Source: Telmatactis stephensoni (lineage: Eukaryota > Cnidaria > Anthozoa > Actiniaria > Isophelliidae). Taken from it: a stretch of 64,000 nt of DNA. Below the pieces are notes generated by a model. The model had not been told where the DNA came from and made no database searches. It saw only the letters and a program-made list of their open reading frames with translations. The translations under genes were made by a program, and so were the position numbers. Shown here piece after piece: positions 53,701 to 64,000 of the stretch (position 1 is the stretch's first letter; each line of letters starts with the position of its first letter). The DNA is taken from assembly GCA_029948255.1 (NCBI GenBank), contig JALIZF010001514.1, positions 1 to 64,000 on the forward strand, written 5' to 3'.

Positions 53701-56700
53701 TATACTTTGCAGGAACATGTGAAGCAAGAGGAACAGGAGTGCCAAGACACGTCTGTGTCTGTGCTACAACACTGATGAACTGGAAGTTCATCAGTGTTGA
53801 AATGAAAACAAGAAAGAATTGTTTTTGACTAGTTTCTCCCTGAAAGTACTGCAGCTGACAAAAGTGTAGATATCATTAGCTAGCATGGTAGATATCATCA
53901 GCCTGTCTGTGATTGACAAGGATGGCACCTTGTAACCACAAATGAACTGTCAATTATTGGCTAGCAGTTGGCCAACAGCAGATATGGTATCTTATTCCTT
54001 ACTTTTAACAATCCCAAAGCTCAGATTATTTTTTTTTGGCATACATTCTAATGACTAACATCATTTTTGATCATTATAGGAGAACTACAAAGGAAAATAG
54101 GATTAAAAGTCTTAGAACTTGGTGGGAATGCAGTCATTGGGTGAGTTAATACTGATCATCATGATTATCACCATCTTTTATGAGTAGAAAGACATGTTTG
54201 GGGGGGGGGGGGCTGGGTCAAAAGACAAGAAGGTGGAGTGTAATTTCCTGTTCTTTTGTGAGCCTCCAAAATAAACTCAAAGCTTCTGTTTTATTAATGA
54301 GCTCCCAAAGTGAAATCTCTTTTAATGAATCAATGATGAAGAATTAATGAAGAATTAAAGAATTAATGCTCAGTAATCAACCTTCAGTTATATAAATTTC
54401 CCACTGGCTGAAAAATGTTAAACTAGTTTGAAAAATTCAAACCAATGAACAAAATTTCATCCACAACATACAATGTAGATACAATGGCTTTTTAGATGAG
54501 CATGACTATTGAAATCTTTTACTAAAAGAGTTCCTAACTGTTTTAGGTATCAGCAATGCTTTGACCTTGAGGGAGAGTTCGGCATTGTTGTGAGAGGGAT
54601 AGGTACTGCTGTTACATTAGCCTGGTTACCAAGCTCAGACCACCCTACACCTACCTACTTTTTAAGCTCTTCAGGAGAAATGGAATCATCTGTGGGCATG
54701 GCTGATACTGGGTATTCTTGAATATGTCATAGATCATTAATTATATCAATTCTTTATTCTGCTCATCCTTTAACCCATCCATCCATCCCTCCCTCCCTCC
54801 TCCATCCTTTTATCCATCCTTCTATCCATCTTTCCTTTCATCCATCCCTCCCTCCCTCCCTCCATCCATTCATCCATCTTTTTATCCATCCTCCCATCCA
54901 TCCTTCCTTTCATCCTTCCACCCATCCATCCATCCATTCATACAAATAAAACTAACACTAATCTAATTCATTGGTAGGTTTGCATTTCCAGAAACTGTAA
55001 AACCCATCACAATAAAAAGACAACACAAAATTTCCACAGAATCCGAACCAGAGATTACACCACCCAAAGGTAGGAAACCCTTCCACCTTGTAATGGCTCA
55101 GGAATAAATTGGACGTAAGCACACATACACCTGTGCAGATGTGAGCAACAGTGATGGGATGTATGGTGCACACACACATGCATGCATGTAAAGGCACTGT
55201 TACCCTGTGCAATTTTCTCAGCAACTTGTCTCACAACGGTGTTGCAAAACAAGTTGCTGGAGGATTGCACAGTGTAACAGGGGTTGTCTCGCAAATTTTT
55301 GTTATGCGTAGCGTTGCATGAAGTAGAACACAGGTCTACTTTTGCAACGCATTGCAGCAACTTGCAATGCCATTGCACAGTGTATCACCAATCAAGCAAC
55401 TTTCCTCGCAATTTTTGAGGCACGTTTTCTATGAGCGCATGCGCAATTTCTCATTTCGCTCTGAGGAGCCATCTTGAATCTCACTCGCAGCTTGCCTCGG
55501 CCAAAAATATTGTAAGTTGCTGGGGAAAATTGCATAGTGTAACAGTGCCATAATTTTCTCTGCAACTTGATTTGCAACGCCGTTGTGAGACAAGTTGCTG
55601 AGAAAATTGCACAGAGTAACAGCACCTTAAATGTCAAATTGATCATGGGTTTGTAACATGTTTAATAATATGGTATTTCACTTACTGTTCATTAGATTGT
55701 GAGGTGCTGTTGTTCAGAGATATAATTATTATGGCCAGCTAGGCTGATGACAAGCAGCTTTAGATAACCTCACTATGATTCCATCCTCTCTGACAATAGC
55801 AGTGGTCAGCTTGATTTGAAGAGGCCAATGCCAGAAATGCTATGCCAGACCTTGAATCATATTTAGCTCTAAATATGAATAGTTCCACTTCTGATCAATA
55901 GATTTTGACATGTATACTAACAGGAATTCTAATCACATTTTAACTAGCTAGTGATTGTGACTAGTCTCATGGTTATGCTCTGTGATTATAATGTATTAAT
56001 ATTTTAATTTGATGGCAGTATATGCACTACATGTACATGATTGTATTCATGTGTTACATTGTTACTTTAATGAATTAGCATGTTCTTAATTCATCATCTT
56101 TTATATTTTTGCAGATAGCCTGACTGTTCATAATGCAATTTTGGATAGCAGTAGCTGTAACTCAGGAACTGGCTCCATTATGTACAATGTAACCAAAGGT
56201 GTATGGCAGAAAACACTACCAACATCAAAGAATATTGAACAAATAGTAAGCTTCTTGATATAAATTGAACATTAATTGTACTGTATGTACTGTATGTGTA
56301 CAGTAAATTACAAAATGAGAAGCTTGAGGTCATTGAAGTAATTAAGTGTACAACTGAATGGCATTGTTATATTACTTTTACTTTTTGTCTCAAAATTGGG
56401 TTTGTTTGTTTACTTGTTTGTTGTAAAATTGTAAAACTGTAAATAAAAGTCAAACTAGAGACAACCAAATCAAAATTGTTTATTTGTTCTTCTTCTTCTT
56501 GTTCTTTCCTCTAGGATTTACCATTTTTCACCATTACAAGATTTCCAAGTGGGTTTTTACATCATATTGGTGGCGTTGTATCAGCCAGATCTGTCAAACT
56601 ATTGGACAAAATCAATCATCCAGGTATGCATGTCTTCTAAGGTTAGCGAAACTCAAAATTGTTAAAATGTAAACTTGAAATAAAACAATGGTTGAGTGTA

Positions 56701-59700
56701 ATTTCTAACGAAACTTGATTAGTCCTGAGCGATACATGACTGTACAATTACAGCATAAAGTGATTATGTATTTATTGCATCATAGTGAAACTTTTAAGTT
56801 AAAACTCTTATGGATTTGTAATGGGCAACAGTAGAATTTGTATATAAGAACATTACAAGCTATATAAAATACACGTACTGTAAGCAGATATGCAATCGTG
56901 ATTGAGTTTTAAAGCTGCAGTTCTAGCTATGCACTTTTGCAAATTCATTCAGATGTGCGAATGGTAAACGTTTCAGTGTTTTTTGTTCTTTTAACAGTTG
57001 GTATATAACCATGAGAAGTCTTAGAACCACAAATTATACACGACAAACCATCATTACTTTACATCGTGATGGATGAGTCAATTAGAAATACTTGTCACCG
57101 AAATGTATCTGATGTTTTTCATAAAGCATGTGTGTACTTTTAGATGAGCCTGAAACAAGAGATGCGTGGTGGTCAGAAGTGAGAACAGAAATCAGAAGCC
57201 ATGCTCGCTCCATGGGCTGCAACGCCGTTGTTGGTTACAATGAATACACAAGTATTTGGTGTGTTTCTCATTCAGTGTTCCATGTTTTTGACTTTAACAC
57301 AATTGCTGCTTGCTCTTGAAACCAGTAGTGGTTCAGAGGACATTCAGACATTGAAGTGCCAATAAAGCCTAGCCAAATCCTGTTCAATCTAGAAATACAT
57401 CATATAAATAAACAGAGAGGAGTTGATTTTATTCAGAAATATTTATATAAAACGTTTATTTATATGATGTATTTCTAGATTCAAAAAGATTTGGCTTTTT
57501 TGGCACTTTAACTAAATTCGATTTCTTTACTCAGTGACGAGTTGATTGTTTTGTCAGCCACTGGAACAGCAGCTTGTGTTGACTTGAAGTCATTTGGACA
57601 GCCACTAGCTGCAGATGTAGGACTCTTAAGTAAGTTTACTCATTACAATTGAAAGGTATTTCATGATGTATAAAATACTTATCAGCTAGTATCCAATAGT
57701 CTGGCTTAATGAGGTATTACTACAAACACCTGTAAGAAAGAATTTAAAAACTACAACACATGCAAACACCTTAATTCCAAACTTTGCACAAAATGTTATA
57801 ATTAAAAGTAATTTAGATGGTGGCTCACTTATTGATGTGTACACTCACTGTTGTGTATTTTTTAGCAACAGTGCATGAGTTTGCTAAAGAACAACCAGTA
57901 ACAGATGTAGATCATGTATTACACGTACAGACTGATATAGATGATAGTCCTGAACGGTAAGGTCATCTCATTGCAATCTTGGTTGTCTGTTGTAAATTAG
58001 TGTAATTATTTATCACCAGGAACATTTTTTCTTTCCAACTGTGCTGTAATGCCGTAGATTGTATATATTTATTGCATAGTTACGTGTTGTCACGTCATAA
58101 CAACGCGTCACGTGGTACAAACTGACCAATCAGAAAATCAGAATTTGATTGTACAGTGTATGAAAATTGGATAATAATTGTATTTATTTGATGAAACTGT
58201 ATTTCTCTCTCTAGACTGTCAACTACAGAAGAATTATCACCCACTCTTGTGCATTCACCCCCTCTAAGCTGTTCGTTGTGTCACATCCCATATTCTGACA
58301 CTGAATTACCATTTCCTATTGCTTTAACAAAATGTCACATCTGCAGGTAATAATTATATGGAATGTTGGAAATACTCAAATGAATAATGATTTAACCCAT
58401 GATAGGTAATAATTAATTGCCGTTGATTTATCAATTATGTCTATTGTATTTATTTTATAATAGAAACCATTACTGATCTGAGTCTTTATAGAGTCTAGTT
58501 TAGTCTTGTTTCAGACGTTTCTAATCATTCATTCAGTAATGCTGTTGTTTTGTGATCGTAAAGATCGTGATAGCAGTCTGTTGTACAGTTTGGGCAAATC
58601 AATGCGGCTTCTTCTTTATTGTTGAGTTATTGGGCATGATGTCTTATTTCAATCGCTTTTCTGATTCTTCAACCATGACAGGGGGTCGTGTTTGGCTAGT
58701 ATGGCAGTATTTTGGCTTGAGACGGTATATCCAGGATGGTTTATGAGGTGTTCTCCAATTGCTGTTGGTGTTCCTTTAATCGCGTGTTTAATTGTCTACC
58801 AGTAAATCTAATTTCCAGATTGCATGTCTCGCATTGTATGTGGTACACTACGGCACATTTTTTCTAAGTGGCTTATTGTATCATTAGGCTTGACCAGAAT
58901 CTGTCTTTAGAAGTGTGTTGAAAGGTTTGTACACAGTGATGATACCATTTCTCTTAAAAGTTCTTACTAGTCTTTCTGATAGACCTCTTACGTACGGTTG
59001 AACTACAATTGGCTCTTGGTCACATTCTTTCAATCTTTCGATGGTTGTTGCAGGTGCTGACCCTTGGGAGATTAAAACATCCTGTTGGGGTAGCCGTTAT
59101 TCTTGAGAGCTTGTTTTACTCATGACTTGTTTCGGATTCTTGGCCTTTGGGGTCACTATCGATAGATTGAGTACTTTAAATGTCTGTACGACTGATCGTT
59201 TGTGTTGCAGTGGTTGGTTTGAGGCAAAGGACAAGTACTGGTCAGTGTGCGTACTTTTTCTGTAAACTTTGGTTGACAGGATTCCATCCTCTTGTCGCAT
59301 TACCAAAGTGTCCAAGAAAGGAAACATGCCATCTTCCTCCCCTGGGGGGGCTCTTCGGGGTCAAAACGCTAGGGATGATCGTCGGAAACCTCCAAAACGT
59401 ACCCTAAAAAATACCCAAATGCCAAAATTTTCGACCCTAAAAATACCTAACAGCTCAAAAATACTCCTAAAAAATACCAAAAAATCAAACAAAAAACTAA
59501 CAAAGTAAGGCAGTAAGTAAAAAAAAATCGTCTCGCATATTTTGTACCCCTAAAAAATACCATCTTTTCTGAAAAACCTTGGATTTTCTCTGACGACCCC
59601 TAAAAAATACCAAATCGGCGATTTCAACCCCTAAAAAATACGACGATCATCCCTAGCACACCAATATAGGGAGTACCCTCCCCGGGCTTCCTCCTCTTCG

Positions 59701-62700
59701 TTTGTGAACTTGATTTTAGCATCTATGCTGTTGATGTGATAGTGAATTGATCTTTATTTCACTCTTGAATAATACCAAACGTGGGCTTGGTGCTGTTGAT
59801 AAGGCTGTTTTTAAAATATACTCCATATATAGATTGGCGAGACTGGAGACCGCATGGCGGCTCCGTGGATCTGACAGTAGAAGTTACCTGTGAACAGGAA
59901 ATAAGTGGTGTTCAGACGGAATTCTAACAGCTGTAGTATCAGTGGTATCGATTGTACTGAGCGATCAGATCATAAATGCGATAATCTTTTTTGATACTGT
60001 TCTACTTCCTTCAACACATCAGGTGTAGGGATGCTGGTAAAATAACACGTCATAGGATGTCATGGTATCAGATGTTAACATAAGGGTCTTAGTTTTGTTT
60101 ATAAATTCTTTACTGTTACGAATGTAACGTGGAATTGGAAGATAGGATGCTCGTCAATATTGTCGCAGCTTGGTAGGTTACTGATCCTTTGCTGGCAACA
60201 ATTGGGCGCAAACTGTTCATGTCTGGCTTGTGGAATTTAGGTTGCCCATATATTTTGGGTGGTTCTGCTTGCGTAGGATAGGTCTTTTTGACACAGGTTG
60301 TGAAATGGCTGTATCTTATTGCGTTGCCAGTCGCGGATATCTCTATCAACTTGTTTTTGTAAGAGAGCGTACGATCTTTCTTGAGACGTTCGTAGATGTT
60401 AGGGTCATCTAGTAAGGCATTAGGTAGCTTAAGCAGGCGACGTTTTTGTCAACGCGAACGCCACCACAGTATACGTTCTTCTTCATCTGTTCGCCATCAT
60501 AGATGATGTGTCCGTTTTCATTAAGCAGAAGGTCAAGTTAAGGCTTTTTCATCTTCTACCAAGAACAGCAACCTCATCTATGACGGCGAACAGATGAACG
60601 AAAACGCGCGTGTGACGTCCAATCTTGTTTATCCATGATCACCGTAGCACCTTAGTATTTCAATTGAGATATCTTCTTTTAGGGCTTTCCTTTCATCTAG
60701 AGCTGTATAGAGATGTCAGATTTAGGTTTATTTTGATTACAGTATTCACTACTCTACTCTACTCACAAAACAACAGCAATTACTGAATAAAGGATTACAG
60801 CGCAATTCGAAATGTATCTATTTGGTTATAGAACACATTACCAAATCAACTGCCGGCCGACAGTCACCCAATAAAAACATATCTTTGATTCTGTACTGTC
60901 TTCAGGCTTCATAAAGTTCCTGATGTTATATTTTCTACCATCGATATTCCTAAAGATGCATCAATTAAAGGAAGTGGTAGCTTAATTCAAGCCAGGTAGG
61001 ATTTTGGCGTGTAGTTTATGTTTCTGGGTTGGTTCCCTTTCAAAGGACATTATATGAAATAGATTTCTTTGCGATTTTCTTTCATATTATTTCAGGGTCT
61101 GTAGGAGAAAGAAGAAGGAGAAGGGTGAAGCAAATGCAGAAATTGTTAGCACTGTGAGTTAATTGGGTTGGGCAATAAGCAGGGTATAATATGTATTTTA
61201 AAACAACAACAACAACTATTTATACTTTTTAAAGGGGGGCAACGATGAAAATTGGTTGAAATTAGTTCTTAGTTCAAGTAACTTAGTGATAGATATAGAT
61301 GCATACGAAGAACTACTTTCCAAAAGATTCTGCATTTTAATCCCAATATCACCGAGAAAAGCCAAGAGAACAGTAGAATTGCCAGTGCCATTCAAAAGGA
61401 GATCACCATATTTCTTTGCTTTTCTTGTTACTACTTTTGACTGAAAAACTTAAACTGCATCTCTCATTTGTTGATTCTACTCACTTTTACATTGTGGTCA
61501 TCTTTATTTTTTTGTGTAAGCAAAAGAGAAATAATGTTTATGCGTTTTGGTATTTTTTGTAGTTTCATCAAAATGGCTAAAATTTCCATTAAAAGCTTCC
61601 AAATAAAATTTAACGGCCACCAAAGAGCTTGCAGAAGAATGTGACATCAAAGAATGCACTACCATAATCATTATTTATAGAATACTAGAGTGCTTCACTA
61701 AAAGTATTGATGTCTTTATAGATATTACCATTCCTTGAATATGAACTTCATCAACAGTTAATGAACAAACTCAAGGTTGGTATTTATGAGTTACGTTGAT
61801 ATGCCGTAGCCTCCTCCGCACGAGGCAACACTGTTTTCTCAGTCTCGTGTGTTGGGCTTCCTGTTTAAGTGAATTGCGAGATAACAAAGGAAGCCCAAGG
61901 AGGAATAATAAGGAGTTGTCTGCGGAGGAGGCTAGATATGCCGTACATCATGAACTGCATAACCAGCAGACTGAGATCGTCCATGTACATCTTAATAAAA
62001 ACCTCCCAGAGAGTCTCCCTTTACCTTCTCCGCGAACGAAAGGACTAAGAGAGTACAGATGAGTTTGACACATTTGAGCTGTTTTTAGTGCTCGATTCCA
62101 ACACTGTCAGTGTACTCTGAAAGTGAATGCAAGGCAAATATTTATAGATTTTCAGCACTGGCAAGTGATCAAAGAATAGCCCAAATAGGGTCGATCTGTA
62201 TTGATCACGTGACACACGTATCACTGCCCTAGTTATGTTCTCCTGCATAGAGTGGATTTCGTATGACTGTGAAAACGGCACCGCACGGTTACGGCAGGAA
62301 TCTTTTTATAGACATTACGGCACTGTCACGGCACGGCACGGTCCGTTTCACACTCATACGAAATCTGCTCAACCTACAAGAGCGGAGAGGAACAGGAGTC
62401 TAAATCTCCCTCCCTACTTTTTAAGCCTATTTCTCCCTCCTCCCTAATTTTTTTCGGCCATTTCTCCTTCACTACATCTCATTATTGTTTTCCTCCCTCC
62501 TCCCAAACCGATTTTTCTGCCTCTTTTCTCCCTCCTCCCAACTTTTTGGGGGCTATTTCCCCCTCCTCCCTAAACCGTTCCTCTCCGCTCCTACAATATA
62601 GGTAACGCTATTTCATTTAAAAAGCCTTTTTACCTCACCCAGCAGCTCCCCATCCCAACACAACATTCATAACTCAACCTGTATTTTAATTTAATGGAAT

Positions 62701-64000
62701 TTACTTATAATAAACCTTGCCTGAATTTTCATGAATGATCGCCAACCATTAAAGTAAGACTGGGGTGAAGAAATCTATACATTCACTGTATTTTATCCAG
62801 CCAGCCTATAATCGAGTCTATTGTTTGTGGTTAGTCACGCGAATTCGGGAAAGGTCTGCTCATTATGAGTATTGCTTTATATGATAATAACATGATGGTT
62901 TTCATTTCTAGGTAAAAGGTATGAATGCTTTATTTGGACTTCATCTACAGATATGTGTTGGGGAAACTTTAGTCGTAGGGATAGCTGTAAGTAGATGTAC
63001 AAACAAACACAAGAATGAATTCTTGGTCCATGGTCCATTGTTTTAGAAATCCATGTAAAAGAATTATTTTTCTTGTTGCAGTCTTCTACAGCGGTTTACC
63101 TATCAGCCTTGTCTGCACCACCATTACTTAAAATCTCTGGAAAGGTAAAACTAAAATGCTCAGTGTCTCTGTACATTAGTTAGCAGTAAACCTTTCAAAT
63201 AAACAGATCGACAGTTTTTCTAAGTGTCAGAAAAAAGTCCTTGTTTTTAACAAAATTGTATTTGTGTTGCTGTGTTCTAGAGGTCTTCTTCAGATGAGGA
63301 CAGACGATTGACAGACATACAGAAGCAAATCATTGAAACTACAAATAAGAATAGAGTTCGCTTTAGAATTTCTAATTCATTGGTGAGTGCAGTAGAAGTG
63401 AACTTTCCAAATTGTTGTTGTTGTTGTTCTGATACTGATAGCTATTTTGCAGGCTCGTAACATGATATATGGGATCAGGGATCAAGCGTCAAATTATGGC
63501 CAGGATCAGGGATCAGAGGCCAGGGCTTAGGGATCAAATGGATAGGATCGAGGATCAGGGACATTGATCGTCAGGATCAGGGATCAGCTCAGTTTTTTTT
63601 GCACCAAGGATCAGGGATCAAAAATTTCAAAAAATACGGGCTCAGGGATCAAAATTTCCGTAAAAACCCGGGATCAGTGAGACGAAAATATACCATCAAT
63701 GTTACGAGCCTGTATTTTGTGGCTACCTAAGCAGATCACTAACCCTAAATAGGTATCCAGTTACATGTACTGGGAATACAGCAAATTTTGACTAGTGTTA
63801 GGTCTCAATATTCTATGCATGATGTCAGTAAAATCTAAGATGAGTCTTTGAACGAGGTCCCATTGTGAGGTCAGAAATATGATAAATTCCTATACATTAC
63901 TTGTAAAATGAACGGGTTTTTTTTTCGAACGTTGTCATATTGAACTGTAACTTTCACAGCAAAGAGAGCTGTACCGATTATGTTCAGTGATTCAGCTCCC
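47148..64000 (+). CDS. C2CD5: C2CD5 (CDP138), C2-domain protein (gene span, 22 exons, C-terminus off right edge)
   Basis: Multi-exon plus-strand gene. The encoded protein starts [20 protein letters not shown] and follows human C2CD5 exon by exon for about 678 residues: an N-terminal C2 domain, conserved [20 protein letters not shown] and [20 protein letters not shown] blocks, a CxxC-type zinc-binding segment and [18 protein letters not shown]2CD5 is an Akt-phosphorylated, Ca2+- and lipid-binding protein that promotes fusion of GLUT4 vesicles with the plasma membrane in mammals; its role in this animal is inferred only. All inferred junctions are GT-AG and in frame. The first coding exon is present twice (47148 and 48198), so the true start may be either. 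Human C2CD5 is about 1,000 residues, so the last third is outside the window. Confidence 0.95.
47773..48360. repeat. tandem duplication, copy 2, lacking a 464-bp internal segment
   Basis: Same sequence as 46724-47299 with one extra G near 47806, then directly CAAATTGAC. It could be a genuine tandem duplication with an indel, or two haplotypes placed in series by assembly. Confidence 0.95.
48198..48287 (+). CDS. C2CD5: C2CD5 first coding exon, copy b
   Basis: Same 30 codons and the same donor as copy a, 1,050 bp downstream and about 1.2 kb from exon 2. It is the nearer copy and equally able to splice to 49463 in frame. Joining both copies in one mRNA is unlikely because each starts from its own upstream region. 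Confidence 0.85.
48371..48389. repeat. poly(C) run
   Basis: A run of about 19 C just after duplication copy 2, in C2CD5 intron 1. A likely sequencing and assembly trouble spot. Confidence 0.85.
48707..48830. repeat. short direct duplication
   Basis: GGATGTCACTAGATGAACAT plus ATACGATCAGCGGTTCA recurs with few changes about 72 bp downstream. It lies in C2CD5 intron 1. Confidence 0.7.
48831..52337 (+). other. C2CD5 introns 1-5 without recognised elements
   Basis: Apart from the exons, these A/T-rich introns hold no element I can name. An inverted-repeat tract with 'CAAACTGGTTTGA'-like sequence at about 49780-49870 is the only structure seen. Confidence 0.5.
49463..52423 (+). CDS. C2CD5: C2CD5 exons 2-6: rest of the C2 domain
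   Basis: Exons 49463-49549 ([29 protein letters not shown]), 50100-50140 ([13 protein letters not shown]), 51025-51155 ([31 protein letters not shown]), 51728-51823 ([20 protein letters not shown]) and 52338-52423 ([18 protein letters not shown]). TLNPxWxSEWFxF and the DHD of calcium-binding loop 3 are classic C2 features; the domain covers about residues 1-110. Splice phases are 0, 2, 1, 1, 0 and close exactly. Confidence 0.95.
52556..52642. repeat. 43-bp tandem duplication
   Basis: GTGCACATGCAATATATTAC ... ATTATACTTTTTT occurs twice in a row with one difference, in C2CD5 intron 6. Confidence 0.85.
52909..54711 (+). CDS. C2CD5: C2CD5 exons 7-9
   Basis: Exons 52909-52978 ([20 protein letters not shown]), 54080-54140 ([20 protein letters not shown]) and 54547-54711 ([20 protein letters not shown], then a Ser/Pro-rich tail). 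The 'KIRTPRxSNEARQR' and '[16 protein letters not shown]' motifs are diagnostic of C2CD5. The second resembles the YbjQ-like heavy-metal-binding fold repeated in this protein. Confidence 0.95.
52985..53830 (+). other. unidentified possible coding remnant in C2CD5 intron 7
   Basis: Scattered plus-strand segments look protein-like ([74 protein letters not shown]) but are separated by stops. They suggest a decayed transposable element or processed gene. I do not recognise a family. Confidence 0.25.
54776..54945. repeat. (ATCC/CTCC)n microsatellite
   Basis: CATCCATC and CCTCCCTC tracts alternate with TTTTATCC interruptions, ending about 30 bp before exon 10 of C2CD5, so it overlaps that acceptor's pyrimidine-rich upstream zone. 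Confidence 0.9.
54978..57629 (+). CDS. C2CD5: C2CD5 exons 10-14
   Basis: Exons 54978-55069 and 56115-56245 (low-conservation Ser/Thr-rich linker), 56515-56623 ([36 protein letters not shown]), 57144-57258 ([35 protein letters not shown]) and 57535-57629 ([15 protein letters not shown]). The last three carry a second copy of the 'GNAVVGY' type fold. The linker corresponds to the Ser-rich region that holds the Akt site in mammals; no clear Akt motif is seen here. Confidence 0.92.
55191..55628. mobile_element. MITE with about 60-bp TIRs
   Basis: Ends AAGGCACTGTTACCCTGTGC and CAATTTTCTCAGCAACTTGT return inverted at 55567-55628. Internal GCAACTTG and GCACAGTGTAAC sub-repeats occur in both directions. 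It lies in C2CD5 intron 10. Confidence 0.75.
57354..57508. mobile_element. 155-bp MITE with about 55-bp TIRs
   Basis: AAGTGCCAATAAAGCCTAGC and CTAGAAATACATCATATAAA return inverted at 57457-57508. It lies in C2CD5 intron 13 and ends 26 bp before the exon 14 acceptor. Confidence 0.8.
57866..61153 (+). CDS. C2CD5: C2CD5 exons 15-18: zinc-binding CxxC segment
   Basis: Exons 57866-57956 ([20 protein letters not shown]), 58215-58346 ([27 protein letters not shown]), 60906-60995 ([24 protein letters not shown]) and 61096-61153 ([19 protein letters not shown]). Two CxxC pairs about 22 residues apart (residues about 505-530) probably bind a metal ion, and the human protein has the equivalent CGFCHIPY ... 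CYNC. Intron 16 is 2.6 kb because of a Penelope-like insertion. Confidence 0.93.
58640..60660 (-). pseudogene. decayed Penelope-like retroelement
   Basis: The minus strand reads, in order: [20 protein letters not shown] and [14 protein letters not shown] (reverse transcriptase, about 60290-60130), [10 protein letters not shown] (RT motif, about 59840), [20 protein letters not shown] and [20 protein letters not shown] (59325-59200), [20 protein letters not shown] (about 58995) and [20 protein letters not shown] (about 58830, near the GIY-YIG endonuclease). Frameshifts and stops interrupt it, and a MITE splits it at 59341. It lies in C2CD5 intron 16, antisense to the gene. Confidence 0.85.
59341..59686. 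mobile_element. 346-bp G-rich MITE nested in the Penelope-like element
   Basis: Flanked by CTTCCTCC on both sides (59333-59340, 59687-59694), an 8-bp target duplication. Outer ends are CCTGGGGGG and CCCTCCCCGGG; inner perfect inverted repeats GCTAGGGATGATCGTCG lie at 59368-59384 and 59641-59657. The interior is built of ACCCCTAAAAAATACC units. Confidence 0.85.
61722..63382 (+). CDS. C2CD5: C2CD5 exons 19-22
   Basis: Exons 61722-61775 ([18 protein letters not shown]), 62912-62986 ([20 protein letters not shown]), 63082-63144 ([20 protein letters not shown]) and 63281-63382 ([20 protein letters not shown]). '[30 protein letters not shown]' is the most conserved part of the family. Exon 22 ends at a GTGAGT donor, and the gene continues past the window. 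Confidence 0.94.
61807..61934. mobile_element. 128-bp MITE with 9-bp target duplication
   Basis: TAGCCTCCTCCGCA and TGCGGAGGAGGCTA terminal repeats, flanked by GATATGCCG on both sides (61798-61806, 61935-61943). A 9-bp duplication is typical of Mutator-like elements. It lies in C2CD5 intron 19. Confidence 0.85.
62256..62364. mobile_element. MITE-like inverted-repeat element, copy 2
   Basis: Starts TTTCGTATGACTGTGAAAAC and ends in inverted form with CACACTCATACGAAA, with a CACGGCACGG interior. Same family as 11637-11773. It lies in C2CD5 intron 19. Confidence 0.75.
62380..62590. mobile_element. 211-bp pyrimidine-rich MITE
   Basis: GAGCGGAGAGGAAC at the left returns inverted at the right (GTTCCTCTCCGCTC), flanked by CTACAA on both sides (62374-62379, 62591-62596). 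The interior repeats TTTCTCCCTCCTCCC. It lies in C2CD5 intron 19, 16 bp from the previous element. Confidence 0.8.
63450..63712. mobile_element. 263-bp MITE rich in GGATCAGG
   Basis: Ends CAGGCTCGTAACAT and ATGTTACGAGCCTG, flanked by TATTTTG on both sides (63443-63449, 63713-63719). The interior repeats GGATCAGGGATCA about ten times. It lies in C2CD5 intron 22. Confidence 0.85.

Overview
This is a eukaryotic (metazoan) genomic window dominated by two large, intron-rich, conserved genes in head-to-head orientation. On the minus strand, from an ATG at 39566 down to and past base 1, lies HYDIN, the giant ASH/MSP-domain protein of the ciliary central pair. 67 coding exons (about 4,380 residues) can be joined in one continuous reading frame with GT-AG introns; the remaining C-terminus lies beyond the left edge. 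On the plus strand, from about 47148 past the right edge, lies C2CD5 (CDP138), a C2-domain protein of membrane traffic. 22 coding exons (about 678 residues) are readable and its C-terminus is also outside the window.

The organism is a multicellular animal with motile cilia. AT-rich introns of 0.1-2.6 kb, many small inverted-repeat elements, Penelope-like retroelement remnants and G-rich 'CCCCGGGG...TACTCCC' elements suggest a marine invertebrate such as a cnidarian or sponge. The sequence alone does not fix the phylum.

Layout: 1-39566 HYDIN, with introns holding microsatellites, two large minisatellites (23.58-24.34 kb and 32.83-33.84 kb), a tRNA-derived SINE, fragments of non-LTR, Ty3/gypsy and Penelope-like elements, and many MITE or foldback elements. 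39567-47147 is the intergenic region: a candidate RFX X-box about 97 bp upstream of the HYDIN ATG, G-rich elements, degraded coding remnants, an (AAAGT)n array, and a 4.1-kb interval bounded by inverted repeats. 46724-48360 is a tandem duplication carrying the C2CD5 upstream region and first coding exon twice. 48198-64000 is the rest of C2CD5, whose introns hold a decayed Penelope-like element with a nested MITE and several MITEs with visible target-site duplications.

The two genes are not known to act together: HYDIN works in the axoneme, C2CD5 at vesicle and plasma membranes. The most noteworthy observations are the duplicated C2CD5 first exon, the X-box in front of HYDIN, the conserved P-loop inside HYDIN, a family of palindromic foldback elements sharing a central motif, and hammerhead-like cores in Penelope-type fragments. 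No undescribed protein system was found; the novelty is in repeat architecture.
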